A DNA stretch of 64,000 nt, from contig NZ_SIHX01000003.1 of NCBI RefSeq assembly GCF_004320525.1, positions 124,001 to 188,000 of the forward strand. Direction: 5' to 3'. Of this stretch, positions 1 through 7,529 are shown piece after piece. Below the pieces are notes generated by a model. That model saw nothing but the letters and a program-made list of their open reading frames with translations. It did no database searches and had not been told where the DNA came from. The DNA comes from Arthrobacter sp. S39 (lineage in GTDB: Bacteria; Actinomycetota; Actinomycetes; Actinomycetales; Micrococcaceae). Position 1 is the stretch's first letter. Each line of letters starts with the position of its first letter. A program made the translations under genes and the position numbers.

Positions 1-1365
1 GGCCAGCACGCTGGACGCCTGGTTTCCGCCCATGACGGAAATCCGGCTGGCCGGCCACATCCACAGGAAGCGCGGCGAGTAGGCCCGGCCGCACATGGAA
101 TAGTTCCCGGCACCGAATGAGCCGCCGATGACCACGGTCAGCTTGGGCACCCGGGCGGTGGCAACCGCGGTGACCATCTTGGCACCGTTCTTGGCAATGC
201 CGCCCTGCTCCGAGTCCTTGCCCACCATAAAACCGGAAATGTTCTGCAGGAAGACCAAGGGTATGCCGCGCTGGTCGCAGAGCTCGATGAAGTGCGCGCC
301 CTTGAGCGAGGACTCGCTGAAGAGCACCCCGTTGTTGGCCACGATCCCCACCGGGTGTCCGTGAATCCTGGCGAAGCCGGTCACCAGCGTGGCGCCGTAT
401 TCCTTCTTGAACTCGTGGAACCGGCTGCCGTCCACCAGCCGGGCGATGACCTCATGGACGTCGTACTGCGCATTCACGTCCGTAGGCACCGCACCGTAAA
501 GCCCGGCAGGATCCGCAAGAGGGTCGACGGCGGTTTCCACATCCCACACGGGGGCCGCCGGCCGGGGCAGGGTGGCAACTATGTCGCGGATGATCTGCAG
601 GGCATGTTCGTCGTTCTCCGCCAGGTGGTCCGTGACGCCGGAAATCCTCGAGTGGACCTCGCCACCGCCCAGCTCCTCCGCCGTGACAATCTCGCCGATG
701 GCGGCCTTCACCAGCGGCGGACCGCCCAGGAAGATGGTCCCCTGGTTACGGACGATCACCGTCTCGTCACTCATCGCCGGGACGTAGGCGCCGCCGGCCG
801 TGCAGGAGCCCATCACGGAGGATATCTGCGGGATTTTGGCGGCCGAAAGCCTGGCCTGGTTGTAGAAAATCCGGCCGAAGTGCTCCTTGTCCGGGAACAC
901 CTCGTCCTGCTTGGGCAGGAACGCTCCGCCCGAGTCCACCAGGTAAATGCAGGGCAACCGGTTCTCCAGGGCGATCTCCTGGGCCCGGAGGTGCTTCTTC
1001 ACCGTCATCGGGTAGTACGTGCCGCCCTTAACGGTGGCGTCATTGGAAATCACCAGCACCTGGCGGCCATGCACCAGGCCAATGCCGGCAATGACCCCTG
1101 CGCCGGGCGACTCGTTGTTGTACATCCCGTGTGCGGCCAGCGGGGCAATCTCCAGGAACGGGCTGCCGTCGTCGAGCAACTGGTCGATGCGTTCACGCGG
1201 GAGCAGCTTGCCGCGGGCCACGTGGCGTTCGCGGGATTTTTCCGGTCCACCCAGCGCGGCTTCAGCCAGCCTGGACCGGAGCTCGGCGGCGAGCGCGAGC
1301 TGAGCCCGGTTGTTGGCCGCAAAGGCATCACTCGCGGCGTCAAGCCGGCTGGCGAGGGTCTCCAT
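1..1365 (-). CDS. acyl-CoA carboxylase carboxyltransferase (beta) subunit, probably methylcrotonyl-CoA carboxylase; 3' end outside window
   Basis: Carboxyltransferase subunit that transfers CO2 from biotin to an acyl-CoA. The 455 visible codons read without a stop to the window edge; family members have about 530 residues, so roughly 80 C-terminal residues are missing. Visible motifs are [17 protein letters not shown], the [15 protein letters not shown] oxyanion region, and [11 protein letters not shown] and GGSFGAGNY in the C-terminal lobe, the pattern of methylcrotonyl/geranyl-CoA carboxylases. The start chosen is ATG (METLASRLD). A TetR-type regulator is divergent, and a branched-chain oxoacid dehydrogenase operon follows, so a role in leucine/isovalerate breakdown is inferred. 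A propionyl-CoA or other acyl-CoA substrate is not excluded. Confidence 0.88.
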   Translation of the reverse strand, partial: METLASRLDAASDAFAANNRAQLALAAELRSRLAEAALGGPEKSRERHVARGKLLPRERIDQLLDDGSPFLEIAPLAAHGMYNNESPGAGVIAGIGLVHGRQVLVISNDATVKGGTYYPMTVKKHLRAQEIALENRLPCIYLVDSGGAFLPKQDEVFPDKEHFGRIFYNQARLSAAKIPQISSVMGSCTAGGAYVPAMSDETVIVRNQGTIFLGGPPLVKAAIGEIVTAEELGGGEVHSRISGVTDHLAENDEHALQIIRDIVATLPRPAAPVWDVETAVDPLADPAGLYGAVPTDVNAQYDVHEVIARLVDGSRFHEFKKEYGATLVTGFARIHGHPVGIVANNGVLFSESSLKGAHFIELCDQRGIPLVFLQNISGFMVGKDSEQGGIAKNGAKMVTAVATARVPKLTVVIGGSFGAGNYSMCGRAYSPRFLWMWPASRISVMGGNQASSVLA

Positions 1366-1426
1366 CGACTGGTCCGTTCCTGTATCTGTTTGGTAACGCG
1401 TTTTGAGGGCGGTTAAAGCCAACTCG

Positions 1427-1467
1427 GTTAGCGCTTTGTAACTGAGATTAGGTTAGTCTCTATTAAC
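1427..1467. promoter_or_regulatory. two GTTA-N8-TAAC palindromic sites, candidate TetR operators
   Basis: The divergent region between the carboxylase and the TetR gene holds two 16-base elements of identical design, GTTAGCGCTTTGTAAC (1427-1442) and GTTAGTCTCTATTAAC (1452-1467), with centres 25 bases apart. TetR proteins commonly bind such palindromes in front of their own gene. The assignment to this TetR is inferred from position. Confidence 0.5.
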
Positions 1468-1522
1468 TGTGATGTCCAACACATCGAGGCGTTGCTAGAA
1501 TTTGCTGGTCCGAGGAGGAAAT

Positions 1523-2254
1523 GTGCCCACTACCCGACCGGTACGGCCAACCCAACAGGCCCAGCCGATGCCGTCTGCCCAGGCCGGTCCGGCAACCAAC
1601 GGCGCTGCTTCAGCCAACGGGGGCGCCGCAGCGCAGGCCGCCCCGGGAACCCAGCGCAGCCAGGCCAAGGAGTTACGGCGCCAGGCGTTGCTGGTGGCTG
1701 CCGCCTCTCTGTTCGCCAAGAACGGCTTCAACCGGGTGTCGCTGGAGGACCTGGGTGCCGCGGCCGGCGTCAGCGGACCCGCGGTCTACCGCCACTTCCC
1801 GGGCAAGCAGGCAGTACTGGGCGACCTGTTGCTCACCGTCAGCCGGGAACTGCTGGACGGCGGACTGAGGGTAATAGCCGAAACCACGGATCCGCTCGCG
1901 GCACTGCGCCGGCTGGTGGCGTTCCAGGTGGATTTTGCCCTGGGCAAGCCTGACGTGATCCGGGTGCAGGACCGCGACTTCAGCAACCTCACCGAGAAGG
2001 ACCAGTCCGAGGTGCGGACGCTGCAGCGGAACTATGTGGAACTCTGGGTGGATGTCCTCGCCCGGCTGCACCCGGAAACCGATGCCGCAGAACTGCGGAT
2101 GCGGGCCCATGCCACGTTTGGCCTGATCAATTCCACGCCGCACTCGGTGCGCAGCCATGGCCGCAAAATCGCTGCCAGGTCGGCCCGCCCCCTGCTGGAG
2201 AGCATGGCGCTGGCTGCCCTCACCGTGGACGCCTCCCAGGCTCCGCTCCACTAG
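1523..2254 (+). CDS. TetR/AcrR family transcriptional regulator
   Basis: One-component repressor-type regulator of about 243 residues. After a low-complexity Ala/Gln/Pro N-terminal stretch, a TetR helix-turn-helix begins near residue 45 (QALLVAAASLFAKNGF, then SLEDLGAAAGVSGPAVYRHF, with the typical YRHFPGK end). The rest is an alpha-helical ligand/dimer domain. The start chosen is GTG at 1523, just after AGGAGG at 1513-1518; the spacing is short (4 bases), so an in-frame TTG at 1502 or a later ATG remains possible. It is divergent from the acyl-CoA carboxylase, and its ligand is probably an acyl-CoA of that pathway (inference). Its TAG stop overlaps the first bases of a long inverted repeat. 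Confidence 0.85.
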   Translation: MPTTRPVRPTQQAQPMPSAQAGPATNGAASANGGAAAQAAPGTQRSQAKELRRQALLVAAASLFAKNGFNRVSLEDLGAAAGVSGPAVYRHFPGKQAVLGDLLLTVSRELLDGGLRVIAETTDPLAALRRLVAFQVDFALGKPDVIRVQDRDFSNLTEKDQSEVRTLQRNYVELWVDVLARLHPETDAAELRMRAHATFGLINSTPHSVRSHGRKIAARSARPLLESMALAALTVDASQAPLH

Positions 2255-2319
2255 GAGTTTTTGTCCAGATACAGCGGGATAAACGGCTCCTAAGTCGCCG
2301 TATCTGGACAAAAACTCCT
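2253..2319. terminator. 20-bp perfect inverted repeat between convergent genes
   Basis: Arms AGGAGTTTTTGTCCAGATAC (2253-2272) and its exact complement (2300-2319) enclose a 27-base loop. It lies between the TetR stop codon, which it overlaps, and the stop of the oppositely oriented E2 gene (2323). It has five T on one arm and five A on the other, so it could act as a terminator for both genes. The arms are far longer than an ordinary terminator needs. Confidence 0.65.
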
Positions 2320-2322
2320 GGG

Positions 2323-3735
2323 CTAAACCATCGTCAGCACCATGCCGGGTTCGGCCAGGATCGCGCCGACGTCGGCCAGGAACCGCGAGCCTTGTTCGCC
2401 ATCCACCAGGCGGTGGTCAAAGGACAGGCTCAAGGTCATGACCTGGCGCAGGGCGACCTCCCCCTGGTACTCCCATGGCATGTTCCGGACCGCCCCCACT
2501 GCCAGGATCGCTGCCTCGCCGGGGTTCAGGATCGGCGTGCCGGCGTCAATGCCGAACACCCCGATGTTGGTGATGGAAATGGTGCCGCCGGACAGCTCGG
2601 CCGGCGTGGTCTTGCCCGAACGTGCCGACTCGGTCAGCCCCGTCAGGGCTTCGGACAGCCCCATCAGCGTCAGGGCATCCGCGTCCTTGATGTTGGGTAC
2701 CGTGAGGCCACGCGGCGTCGCAGCCGCGATGCCCAGGTTGACGTAGTTGTACTGGACAATCTCCTGGCTGTTTTCGTCCCAGCGTGAGTTCAGGGACGGG
2801 TTCCGCCGGAGCGCAATGAGGACAGCCTTCGCCACGATGGTCAGCGGCGTGAGCTTGTAGCCGGCAAAAGCGCGGTTGGCCTTCAGCCGGGCAAGCAGGT
2901 CCATGGTTGGAGTGACGTCCACCGTCAGGAACTCGGTCACATGCGGAGCGGTGAACGCACTGGCCACCATGGCCGCCGCCGTGAACTTGCGGACCCCCTT
3001 GATGGGCGTACGGGTCTCACGCTGGCCGCCCGCGGAAGGCTCCTCCGGCCAGGCCTCAGGCACCGCCGAAAGGTGGTGCGCGGCGGCAGGAAGGTCACCG
3101 CCTCCCACGAAGTTGCGGACGTCGTCGCGGCTGATCAGGCCGCCGGGGCCGGTGCCGGCCACCGCTGCGAGGTCGACGCCCAGGTCTTTGGCGAGTTTCC
3201 GCACGGGCGGGGTGGAGCGGGGGCGTTCGGCGGGCCGGGCAGTTGCAACAGATTTTGTTTCGACTGGCCTGGTTTCGACAAGCTCAACCACCGGGGTTTC
3301 AACCACCGGCGCCTCAACCACCGGCGCCTCAACCACCGTCAGGTTGCGCGCCCGCCGGGCCGGGCGGCCGGAACTTTCGACGACGGCGCCGTACCCCACA
3401 AGGTTCGGTTCCCTTTTGCCTGCGCCCGCCGCGGCCGTGGCAGCGGCGGTGGGTGTTTCCGCTGCCGGCCGCGCGGCGCCGTCGTCCGGTACTTCGAAGG
3501 AGACGATCGGCTTGCCTACCTCCACCACGGTGCCGGGCTGCTCGTGCAGCGCAGTGATGACACCGGCGAACGGTGACGGCAGTTCCACCACGGCTTTGGC
3601 GGTTTCGACCTCGGCAATGACCTGATTGAGGCTGACGGTGTCCCCCACCCCGACTTTCCAGCTGAGGATTTCGGACTCGGTCAGTCCTTCGCCGAGGTCC
3701 GGGAGCCTGAATTCCTTGATCATGGTTGCGCTCAT
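2323..3735 (-). CDS. bkdC: dihydrolipoamide acyltransferase (E2) of a branched-chain 2-oxoacid dehydrogenase complex
   Basis: Transfers the acyl group from lipoyl to CoA and forms the core of the complex. It has 470 residues: one lipoyl domain (about 5-85) with lipoyl-lysine K47 in VETAKAVVE; an Ala/Pro linker; a peripheral subunit-binding domain (about 174-210, RKLAKDLGVDLAAVAGTGPG); and a catalytic domain ending in DHRLVDG with H441 and D445. The start is the ATG overlapping the E1beta stop (ATGA). The linker at 134-165 is a VVEAP/VVETP repeat; codons about 148-155 match an intergenic palindromic repeat of this genome (see findings). Substrate is inferred from the neighbouring Lrp-type regulator and carboxylase; a pyruvate dehydrogenase-type role is the alternative. 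Confidence 0.92.
   Translation of the reverse strand: MSATMIKEFRLPDLGEGLTESEILSWKVGVGDTVSLNQVIAEVETAKAVVELPSPFAGVITALHEQPGTVVEVGKPIVSFEVPDDGAARPAAETPTAAATAAAGAGKREPNLVGYGAVVESSGRPARRARNLTVVEAPVVEAPVVETPVVELVETRPVETKSVATARPAERPRSTPPVRKLAKDLGVDLAAVAGTGPGGLISRDDVRNFVGGGDLPAAAHHLSAVPEAWPEEPSAGGQRETRTPIKGVRKFTAAAMVASAFTAPHVTEFLTVDVTPTMDLLARLKANRAFAGYKLTPLTIVAKAVLIALRRNPSLNSRWDENSQEIVQYNYVNLGIAAATPRGLTVPNIKDADALTLMGLSEALTGLTESARSGKTTPAELSGGTISITNIGVFGIDAGTPILNPGEAAILAVGAVRNMPWEYQGEVALRQVMTLSLSFDHRLVDGEQGSRFLADVGAILAEPGMVLTMV
3271..3294. repeat. copy of the GGTTTCGACARGCTCAACCACC repeat inside the E2 coding sequence
   Basis: Bases 3271-3292 match one arm of the perfect palindrome at 51552-51595 at 21 of 22 positions. 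Here the repeat is read in frame in the interdomain linker of E2, encoding VVELVET. It is followed by two more GGTTTCAACCACCGG-like units, so the repeat may have seeded the local tandem repeat. Confidence 0.7.
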
Positions 3736-4742
3736 CCTTCCAGCCCGCTGAGGGAGTTCGGCCGGCCCAGGGCACGGTCGACGCCGTCGAGGATTCTGTC
3801 CAGGCCGGGCAGATGGTGCATTTCGAGCTTGGAGTACGGGTAGGGAATATCGAACCCGGTGATCCTGACGGGAGCGGCTTCGAGGTGGTAGAAGCACCGC
3901 TCGGTGATGCTGGCGGCGACTTCTGCTCCGAGCCCGCCGGACTGTCCGGCCTCGTGGGTGATGACCAGCCGGCCGGTTTTCCGCAGGGAGGCTTCCACTG
4001 TGGCGTAGTCAACGGGCGCCAGCGAGCGCAGGTCGATGACCTCGATGGACACTCCCTCATCCGACGCCGCGGTGGCGGCGTCACGGGCCGTTTTGACCAG
4101 GGGGCCGTACGCCACGAGTGTCACATCGGTGCCCTCGGCCACGACGCGGGCCCGGTCCATGGGCAGGGCGGTGGACAGGTCAACGGCCTCGTCCACTTCG
4201 CCTTTGTCGTGGTAGCGGCGCTTGGGTTCGAAGTACAGGACGGGGTCGTCGCTGGCGATGGCCTGCTGGATGACGGTGTGGGCGTCCTGCGGGTTGGATA
4301 CGGCCACCACGCGGAGCCCGGAGGTGTGGGTGAAGTAGGCCTCGGGTGATTCGGAGTGGTGTTCCGGTGAGCCGATGCCGCCGCCGAAGGGTACCCGGAC
4401 GGTGATGGGCATCTTGACGGCGCCCTGGGTCCGGTAGTGCAGCTTGGCCACCTGGCTCACGATCTGGTCGAAGGCCGGGTAGATAAAGCCGTCGAACTGG
4501 ATCTCCACCACGGGACGGTAGCCGCGGTAGGCCAGTCCGACGGCGGTGCCCATGATCGCGGATTCGGCCAGTGGCGTGTCCACGACGCGGTGTGTGCCGA
4601 AGTCTTTCTGCAGGCCGTCGGTGACCCGGAAGACGCCGCCGAGGGTTCCGATGTCCTCCCCCATGAGGATGACCTTGGGGTCGTTCTCGAGGGATTTGCG
4701 CAACCCGGCGTTGATGGCGCGGGCAAAGGTCATCTGGGTCAT
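3732..4742 (-). CDS. bkdB: 2-oxoacid dehydrogenase E1 component, beta subunit
   Basis: Beta chain of the thiamine-diphosphate E1 that decarboxylates a branched-chain 2-oxoacid (or pyruvate). It has 336 residues, the full family length. Diagnostic stretches are NDPKVILMGEDIGTLGGVF near the N-terminus, the pyrimidine-binding region VDTPLAESAIMGTAVGLA, and VPFGGGIGSPEHHSES. The C-terminal transketolase domain has the GLGAEVAASI motif. The start ATG overlaps the stop of the E1alpha gene by one base (TGATG) and its own stop overlaps the E2 start (ATGA), showing translational coupling in a three-gene operon read toward lower coordinates. Confidence 0.93.
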   Translation of the reverse strand: MTQMTFARAINAGLRKSLENDPKVILMGEDIGTLGGVFRVTDGLQKDFGTHRVVDTPLAESAIMGTAVGLAYRGYRPVVEIQFDGFIYPAFDQIVSQVAKLHYRTQGAVKMPITVRVPFGGGIGSPEHHSESPEAYFTHTSGLRVVAVSNPQDAHTVIQQAIASDDPVLYFEPKRRYHDKGEVDEAVDLSTALPMDRARVVAEGTDVTLVAYGPLVKTARDAATAASDEGVSIEVIDLRSLAPVDYATVEASLRKTGRLVITHEAGQSGGLGAEVAASITERCFYHLEAAPVRITGFDIPYPYSKLEMHHLPGLDRILDGVDRALGRPNSLSGLEG

Positions 4743-5917
4743 CAGTGTGCCCCTTCGGGTGAGTTGGCTCCGGCGGGATCACCGAAGGAAGCCAGGTATC
4801 GGGAGTAATGGTCCTGCTGCCGGTCCAGCCAGGAATTGGGTGAGCTGTAGACGTGCTTGAAGATGTCCAGCGGTTCCGGGTCCGGCATGTTGGTGCAGCC
4901 GGCACGCATCTCGCGTGCCACGGCGTCGGCCTTGTCCTGCACGTGCTGCTGCAGGTTTTCAGTCAGGAGCCCCTTGCGCTCCAGCAGGGACTTGACCCTG
5001 GCGATGGGGTCCTTCGCAGCCCAGTCCTCCAGTTCGTTGGCGTCGCGGTACCGGGTGGGGTCATCCGCGGTGGTGTGCGGGCCCATGCGGTAGGTGACGG
5101 CTTCGATGAAGGTGGGTCCGCCGCCGCGCCGTGCCCGGTCCAGGGCCACCCGCGTGGCTGCCATGACGGCGAGGACGTCGTTCCCGTCCACCCTGAGGCT
5201 GGGGATGCCGAAGCCGGTGGCCCTGTCTGCCAGCTGGATGTGGGACTGCAGCCTGACCGGTTCCGAGATGGCCCAGTGGTTGTTCTGGCAGAAGAAGACC
5301 ACGGGTGCCTGGAAGCTCGCGGCAAACACCATGGCTTCGTTGACGTCGCCTTCGCTTGTGGCACCGTCGCCGAAAAACGTGACCGCCACGGAATCGGCGC
5401 CGTCGTTCTGGATCCCCATGGCGTAACCGGTGGCGTGCAGGGTCTGCGCGCCGATGATGATCTGCGGCGTGGCCATGTTGATGGTGTACGGATCCCAGCC
5501 TGACGAGGCATTTCCGCGCCATACCCGGATGATGTCCGTCAGGTCCACGCCGCGGCAGTAGGCCACGCCGTTCTCCCGGTAGCTGGAGAACACGAAGTCG
5601 TCCTCGCGCAGTGCCCGGCCGGCCCCTACCTGGGACGCCTCCTGCCCCAGAAGAGGTGGCCACAGGGCCAGCTCGCCCTGCCGCTGGAGCGCTGTTGCCT
5701 CGACGTCGATGCGCCGGACCGCTGCCATGTCCTCATAGAGGGAGCACAGCTGCTCATCGCTGATGTCCTGCACCCACGGATCGAATTCCGGATGGCTGAT
5801 GCGTTCCCCTGCCGGGGTGACCAGCTGGATCAGGTACCGGCCGGAGCCATGGATTCCTGCACTGTTGCCCGGGCCTTCGGCGTTTGTTCCGCCATGGCCC
5901 GTTTCGTCTGTAGACAC
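4742..5917 (-). CDS. bkdA: 2-oxoacid dehydrogenase E1 component, alpha subunit
   Basis: First gene of the dehydrogenase operon; 391 residues. The thiamine-diphosphate motif runs from GDG (183-185) in FFGDGATSEGDVNEA to NN (212-213) in FFCQNNHWAIS. The YRENGVAYCRGV and RMGPHTTADDPTRYR stretches are typical of two-chain (alpha2beta2) E1 enzymes of the branched-chain/pyruvate group. The first 45 residues are Gly/Asn-rich and probably disordered. An Lrp/AsnC regulator is divergent, the usual arrangement for branched-chain dehydrogenase operons, which is why the bkd name is preferred to pdhA. Confidence 0.92.
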   Translation of the reverse strand: MSTDETGHGGTNAEGPGNSAGIHGSGRYLIQLVTPAGERISHPEFDPWVQDISDEQLCSLYEDMAAVRRIDVEATALQRQGELALWPPLLGQEASQVGAGRALREDDFVFSSYRENGVAYCRGVDLTDIIRVWRGNASSGWDPYTINMATPQIIIGAQTLHATGYAMGIQNDGADSVAVTFFGDGATSEGDVNEAMVFAASFQAPVVFFCQNNHWAISEPVRLQSHIQLADRATGFGIPSLRVDGNDVLAVMAATRVALDRARRGGGPTFIEAVTYRMGPHTTADDPTRYRDANELEDWAAKDPIARVKSLLERKGLLTENLQQHVQDKADAVAREMRAGCTNMPDPEPLDIFKHVYSSPNSWLDRQQDHYSRYLASFGDPAGANSPEGAH

Positions 5918-6012
5918 GATCGCCCCGCAACCCTCTCACGTCGTTTGACCGGCGCTTAGGGACTTGTGGTCCTGCCGCGTTCCGGCCTCCCGGGCGCCGT
6001 TGCCCCGGATAT

Positions 6013-6030
6013 TTGTGACCCTACTCACAA
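6013..6030. promoter_or_regulatory. TTGTGA-N6-TCACAA palindrome, candidate Lrp/AsnC operator
   Basis: Perfect 6-bp arms with a 6-base spacer lie in the 178-base divergent region between the dehydrogenase operon and the Lrp-type gene. The position suggests control of both directions by the Lrp-type protein. A CRP/FNR-type protein is the main alternative, because TGTGA-N6-TCACA is the CRP consensus. Confidence 0.5.
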
Positions 6031-6095
6031 TGCTCAATGGGTACAACCACCGCGAAGAAAACTGAGCACAATGCCCTGTTGGGGAGTGCCAGACC

Positions 6096-6587
6096 GTGCT
6101 ACCGTTGCGCATTATGCAAGCTTTGGATGGCACTGACACCCGCCTGCTTTCCGCCATGGCGCGGGACCCCCGACGGACGGTGGTGGCGCTTGCCCAGAAG
6201 CTGGGCCTGTCGCGGAACACCGTCCAGGCGCGGATGGCCCAATTGGAGAAGAAGCACGTCTTCCTGTCCTTTGAGCGGCGGATCAATCCCGTGTCTCTGG
6301 GCTACCCGCTGATGGCCTTCATCTCCGTCCACGTGCAGCAGCAAAAACTCGGCCAGCTCGCCCATGACCTGGCCAGTGTCCCGGAGATCCTTGAGGGGTA
6401 CGGCCTGACCGGCTCAGCGGACCTGCTGCTGCGGGTGGTGGCCCTGGACGCCGAGGACCTGTTCCGGATCAACGGAAAGATCCTGGCCTGCGACGGAGTG
6501 GAGCGCACGGACACCGCGCTGGCCATGGGTGAGCTGATTCCGTTCCGTATCCAGCCGCTGCTGGAGCGGGGCCCGGCCGAGGCGTAG
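6096..6587 (+). CDS. Lrp/AsnC family transcriptional regulator
   Basis: Feast/famine regulator, up to 163 residues. The N-terminal winged helix-turn-helix (LDGTDTRLLSAMARDPRRTVVALAQKLGLSRNTVQARMAQLE, split here in two parts: LDGTDTRLLSAM and LAQKLGLSRNTVQARM) is followed by an AsnC/RAM ligand-binding domain (about 70-150). GTG at 6096 has GGGGAG nine bases upstream; ATG at 6114 (MQALDG) would give a 157-residue protein that matches the usual family start and would be nearly leaderless. It is divergent from the E1alpha-E1beta-E2 operon and probably senses a branched-chain amino or oxo acid to control it (inference). Confidence 0.88.
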   Translation: MLPLRIMQALDGTDTRLLSAMARDPRRTVVALAQKLGLSRNTVQARMAQLEKKHVFLSFERRINPVSLGYPLMAFISVHVQQQKLGQLAHDLASVPEILEGYGLTGSADLLLRVVALDAEDLFRINGKILACDGVERTDTALAMGELIPFRIQPLLERGPAEA

Positions 6588-6740
6588 GACCCGGGTCACG
6601 GCCGGGTCCCGGGTCCTGGCGGATGCCGGAGCGGGGCAGGCAGGGTTATAGGCTGGTCCAAGTTGAATTGAATGGGGTGCCGGTCTGCGGTTCCCAGCAA
6701 CGAGGCAGTCCCCCCAGCACGCTGCCGGAAAGGCTCTATC

Positions 6741-7457
6741 TTGAGCAATCCTCAGGAACCGTACCAGCCGCGCCCGGCCGACGCCGGCGCGCAGCAGCCG
6801 CCTGCGCCGCCCCGCCAGCCGCCGGCACAGCCGTACGGGCCGCCCCAGGGTGCGGCGCAATCCGGCACACTCCGGTACGGGACTCCCCGGGATCCTTCCA
6901 ATCCCCACGGCGGGCAGGATGCGCCGGGAGGACCAAACCCTCAGCCCGGCCAGTACCCGGGACAGTATGGCGTGCCCGGCCAATACCCCGATCCGTCGCC
7001 CTTCGGCCTGCCGGGCCAGCCGCCCGCCAAGGACCGGAAGAAGCTGTGGATCATCCTCGGCATCGCCGGCGGTGTGGTGCTCCTGGCAGTGGTCGGCATG
7101 ATCGTCCTGTTCAATGTCTTCGGCGGTGCCACCAACCAGGCCCGCGGGCTCGCGGACGGGTTCACCAAGCTGGTGATCGCAGGCGACTCGTCCAAGGCCT
7201 ACGACGACTACCTTGACCCCGCCCTCCAGGAGCAGCTGTCGAAGGAGGATTTCCTTGCCGGCGTCGAGAGCCTGAAGATGAACGATACCTGCAAGCCGGC
7301 GTACAACGACGTGAAGGCCGCCTCGGACAACGGCGTCAACTCTGCCGACATAGCCGGCGTCATCACCTGCGACGGCCAGCAGATTGACCTGGCCTACCGC
7401 TTCGAAGGCACGGACGATCTCAAGATGACCAACATCAAACTCCGGCCGAAGACATAA
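6741..7457 (+). CDS. proline-rich membrane-anchored protein of unknown function
   Basis: 238 residues. I do not recognise a named family. Residues about 1-95 are Pro/Gln/Gly-rich and predicted cytoplasmic; one membrane helix follows a KDRKK cluster (LWIILGIAGGVVLLAVVGMI); the C-terminal 115 residues lie outside the membrane and carry two cysteines (NDTCKPAY and GVITCDG) that could form a disulfide. This architecture is common in actinobacterial envelope proteins. The start chosen is TTG at 6741, seven bases after GGAAAGG, giving SNPQEPYQPRP at the N-terminus; the open frame extends to 6672, but no ribosome site fits there. A very strong hairpin follows the stop codon. Confidence 0.7.
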   Translation: MSNPQEPYQPRPADAGAQQPPAPPRQPPAQPYGPPQGAAQSGTLRYGTPRDPSNPHGGQDAPGGPNPQPGQYPGQYGVPGQYPDPSPFGLPGQPPAKDRKKLWIILGIAGGVVLLAVVGMIVLFNVFGGATNQARGLADGFTKLVIAGDSSKAYDDYLDPALQEQLSKEDFLAGVESLKMNDTCKPAYNDVKAASDNGVNSADIAGVITCDGQQIDLAYRFEGTDDLKMTNIKLRPKT

Positions 7458-7462
7458 CCTTT

Positions 7463-7521
7463 CCGCCAAAAGTGAAGAGCACCCTTGCCGGACGGCAAGG
7501 GTGCTCTTCACTTTTGGGCGG
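7463..7521. terminator. bidirectional terminator hairpin, 23 bp perfect core
   Basis: The core arms 7468-7490 and 7493-7515 are perfectly complementary with only a 2-base loop; outer CCGCC/GGCGG pairs extend the stem. The AAAAGTG/CACTTTT ends give A and T tracts on both strands. It sits between a plus-strand gene ending at 7457 and a minus-strand gene ending at 7530, so it can terminate both. Confidence 0.85.
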
Positions 7522-7529
7522 TGCCTGCG

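Noticed and set aside
292..1416. 374-codon open frame on the plus strand opposite the carboxylase gene
   Set aside because: The minus-strand frame encodes clear carboxyltransferase motifs; the plus frame is a high-GC shadow.
1448..1466. TTAGGTTAG half resembling an IdeR box before the TetR gene
   Set aside because: Only the left half fits well; the GTTA-N8-TAAC palindromes explain the same bases better.
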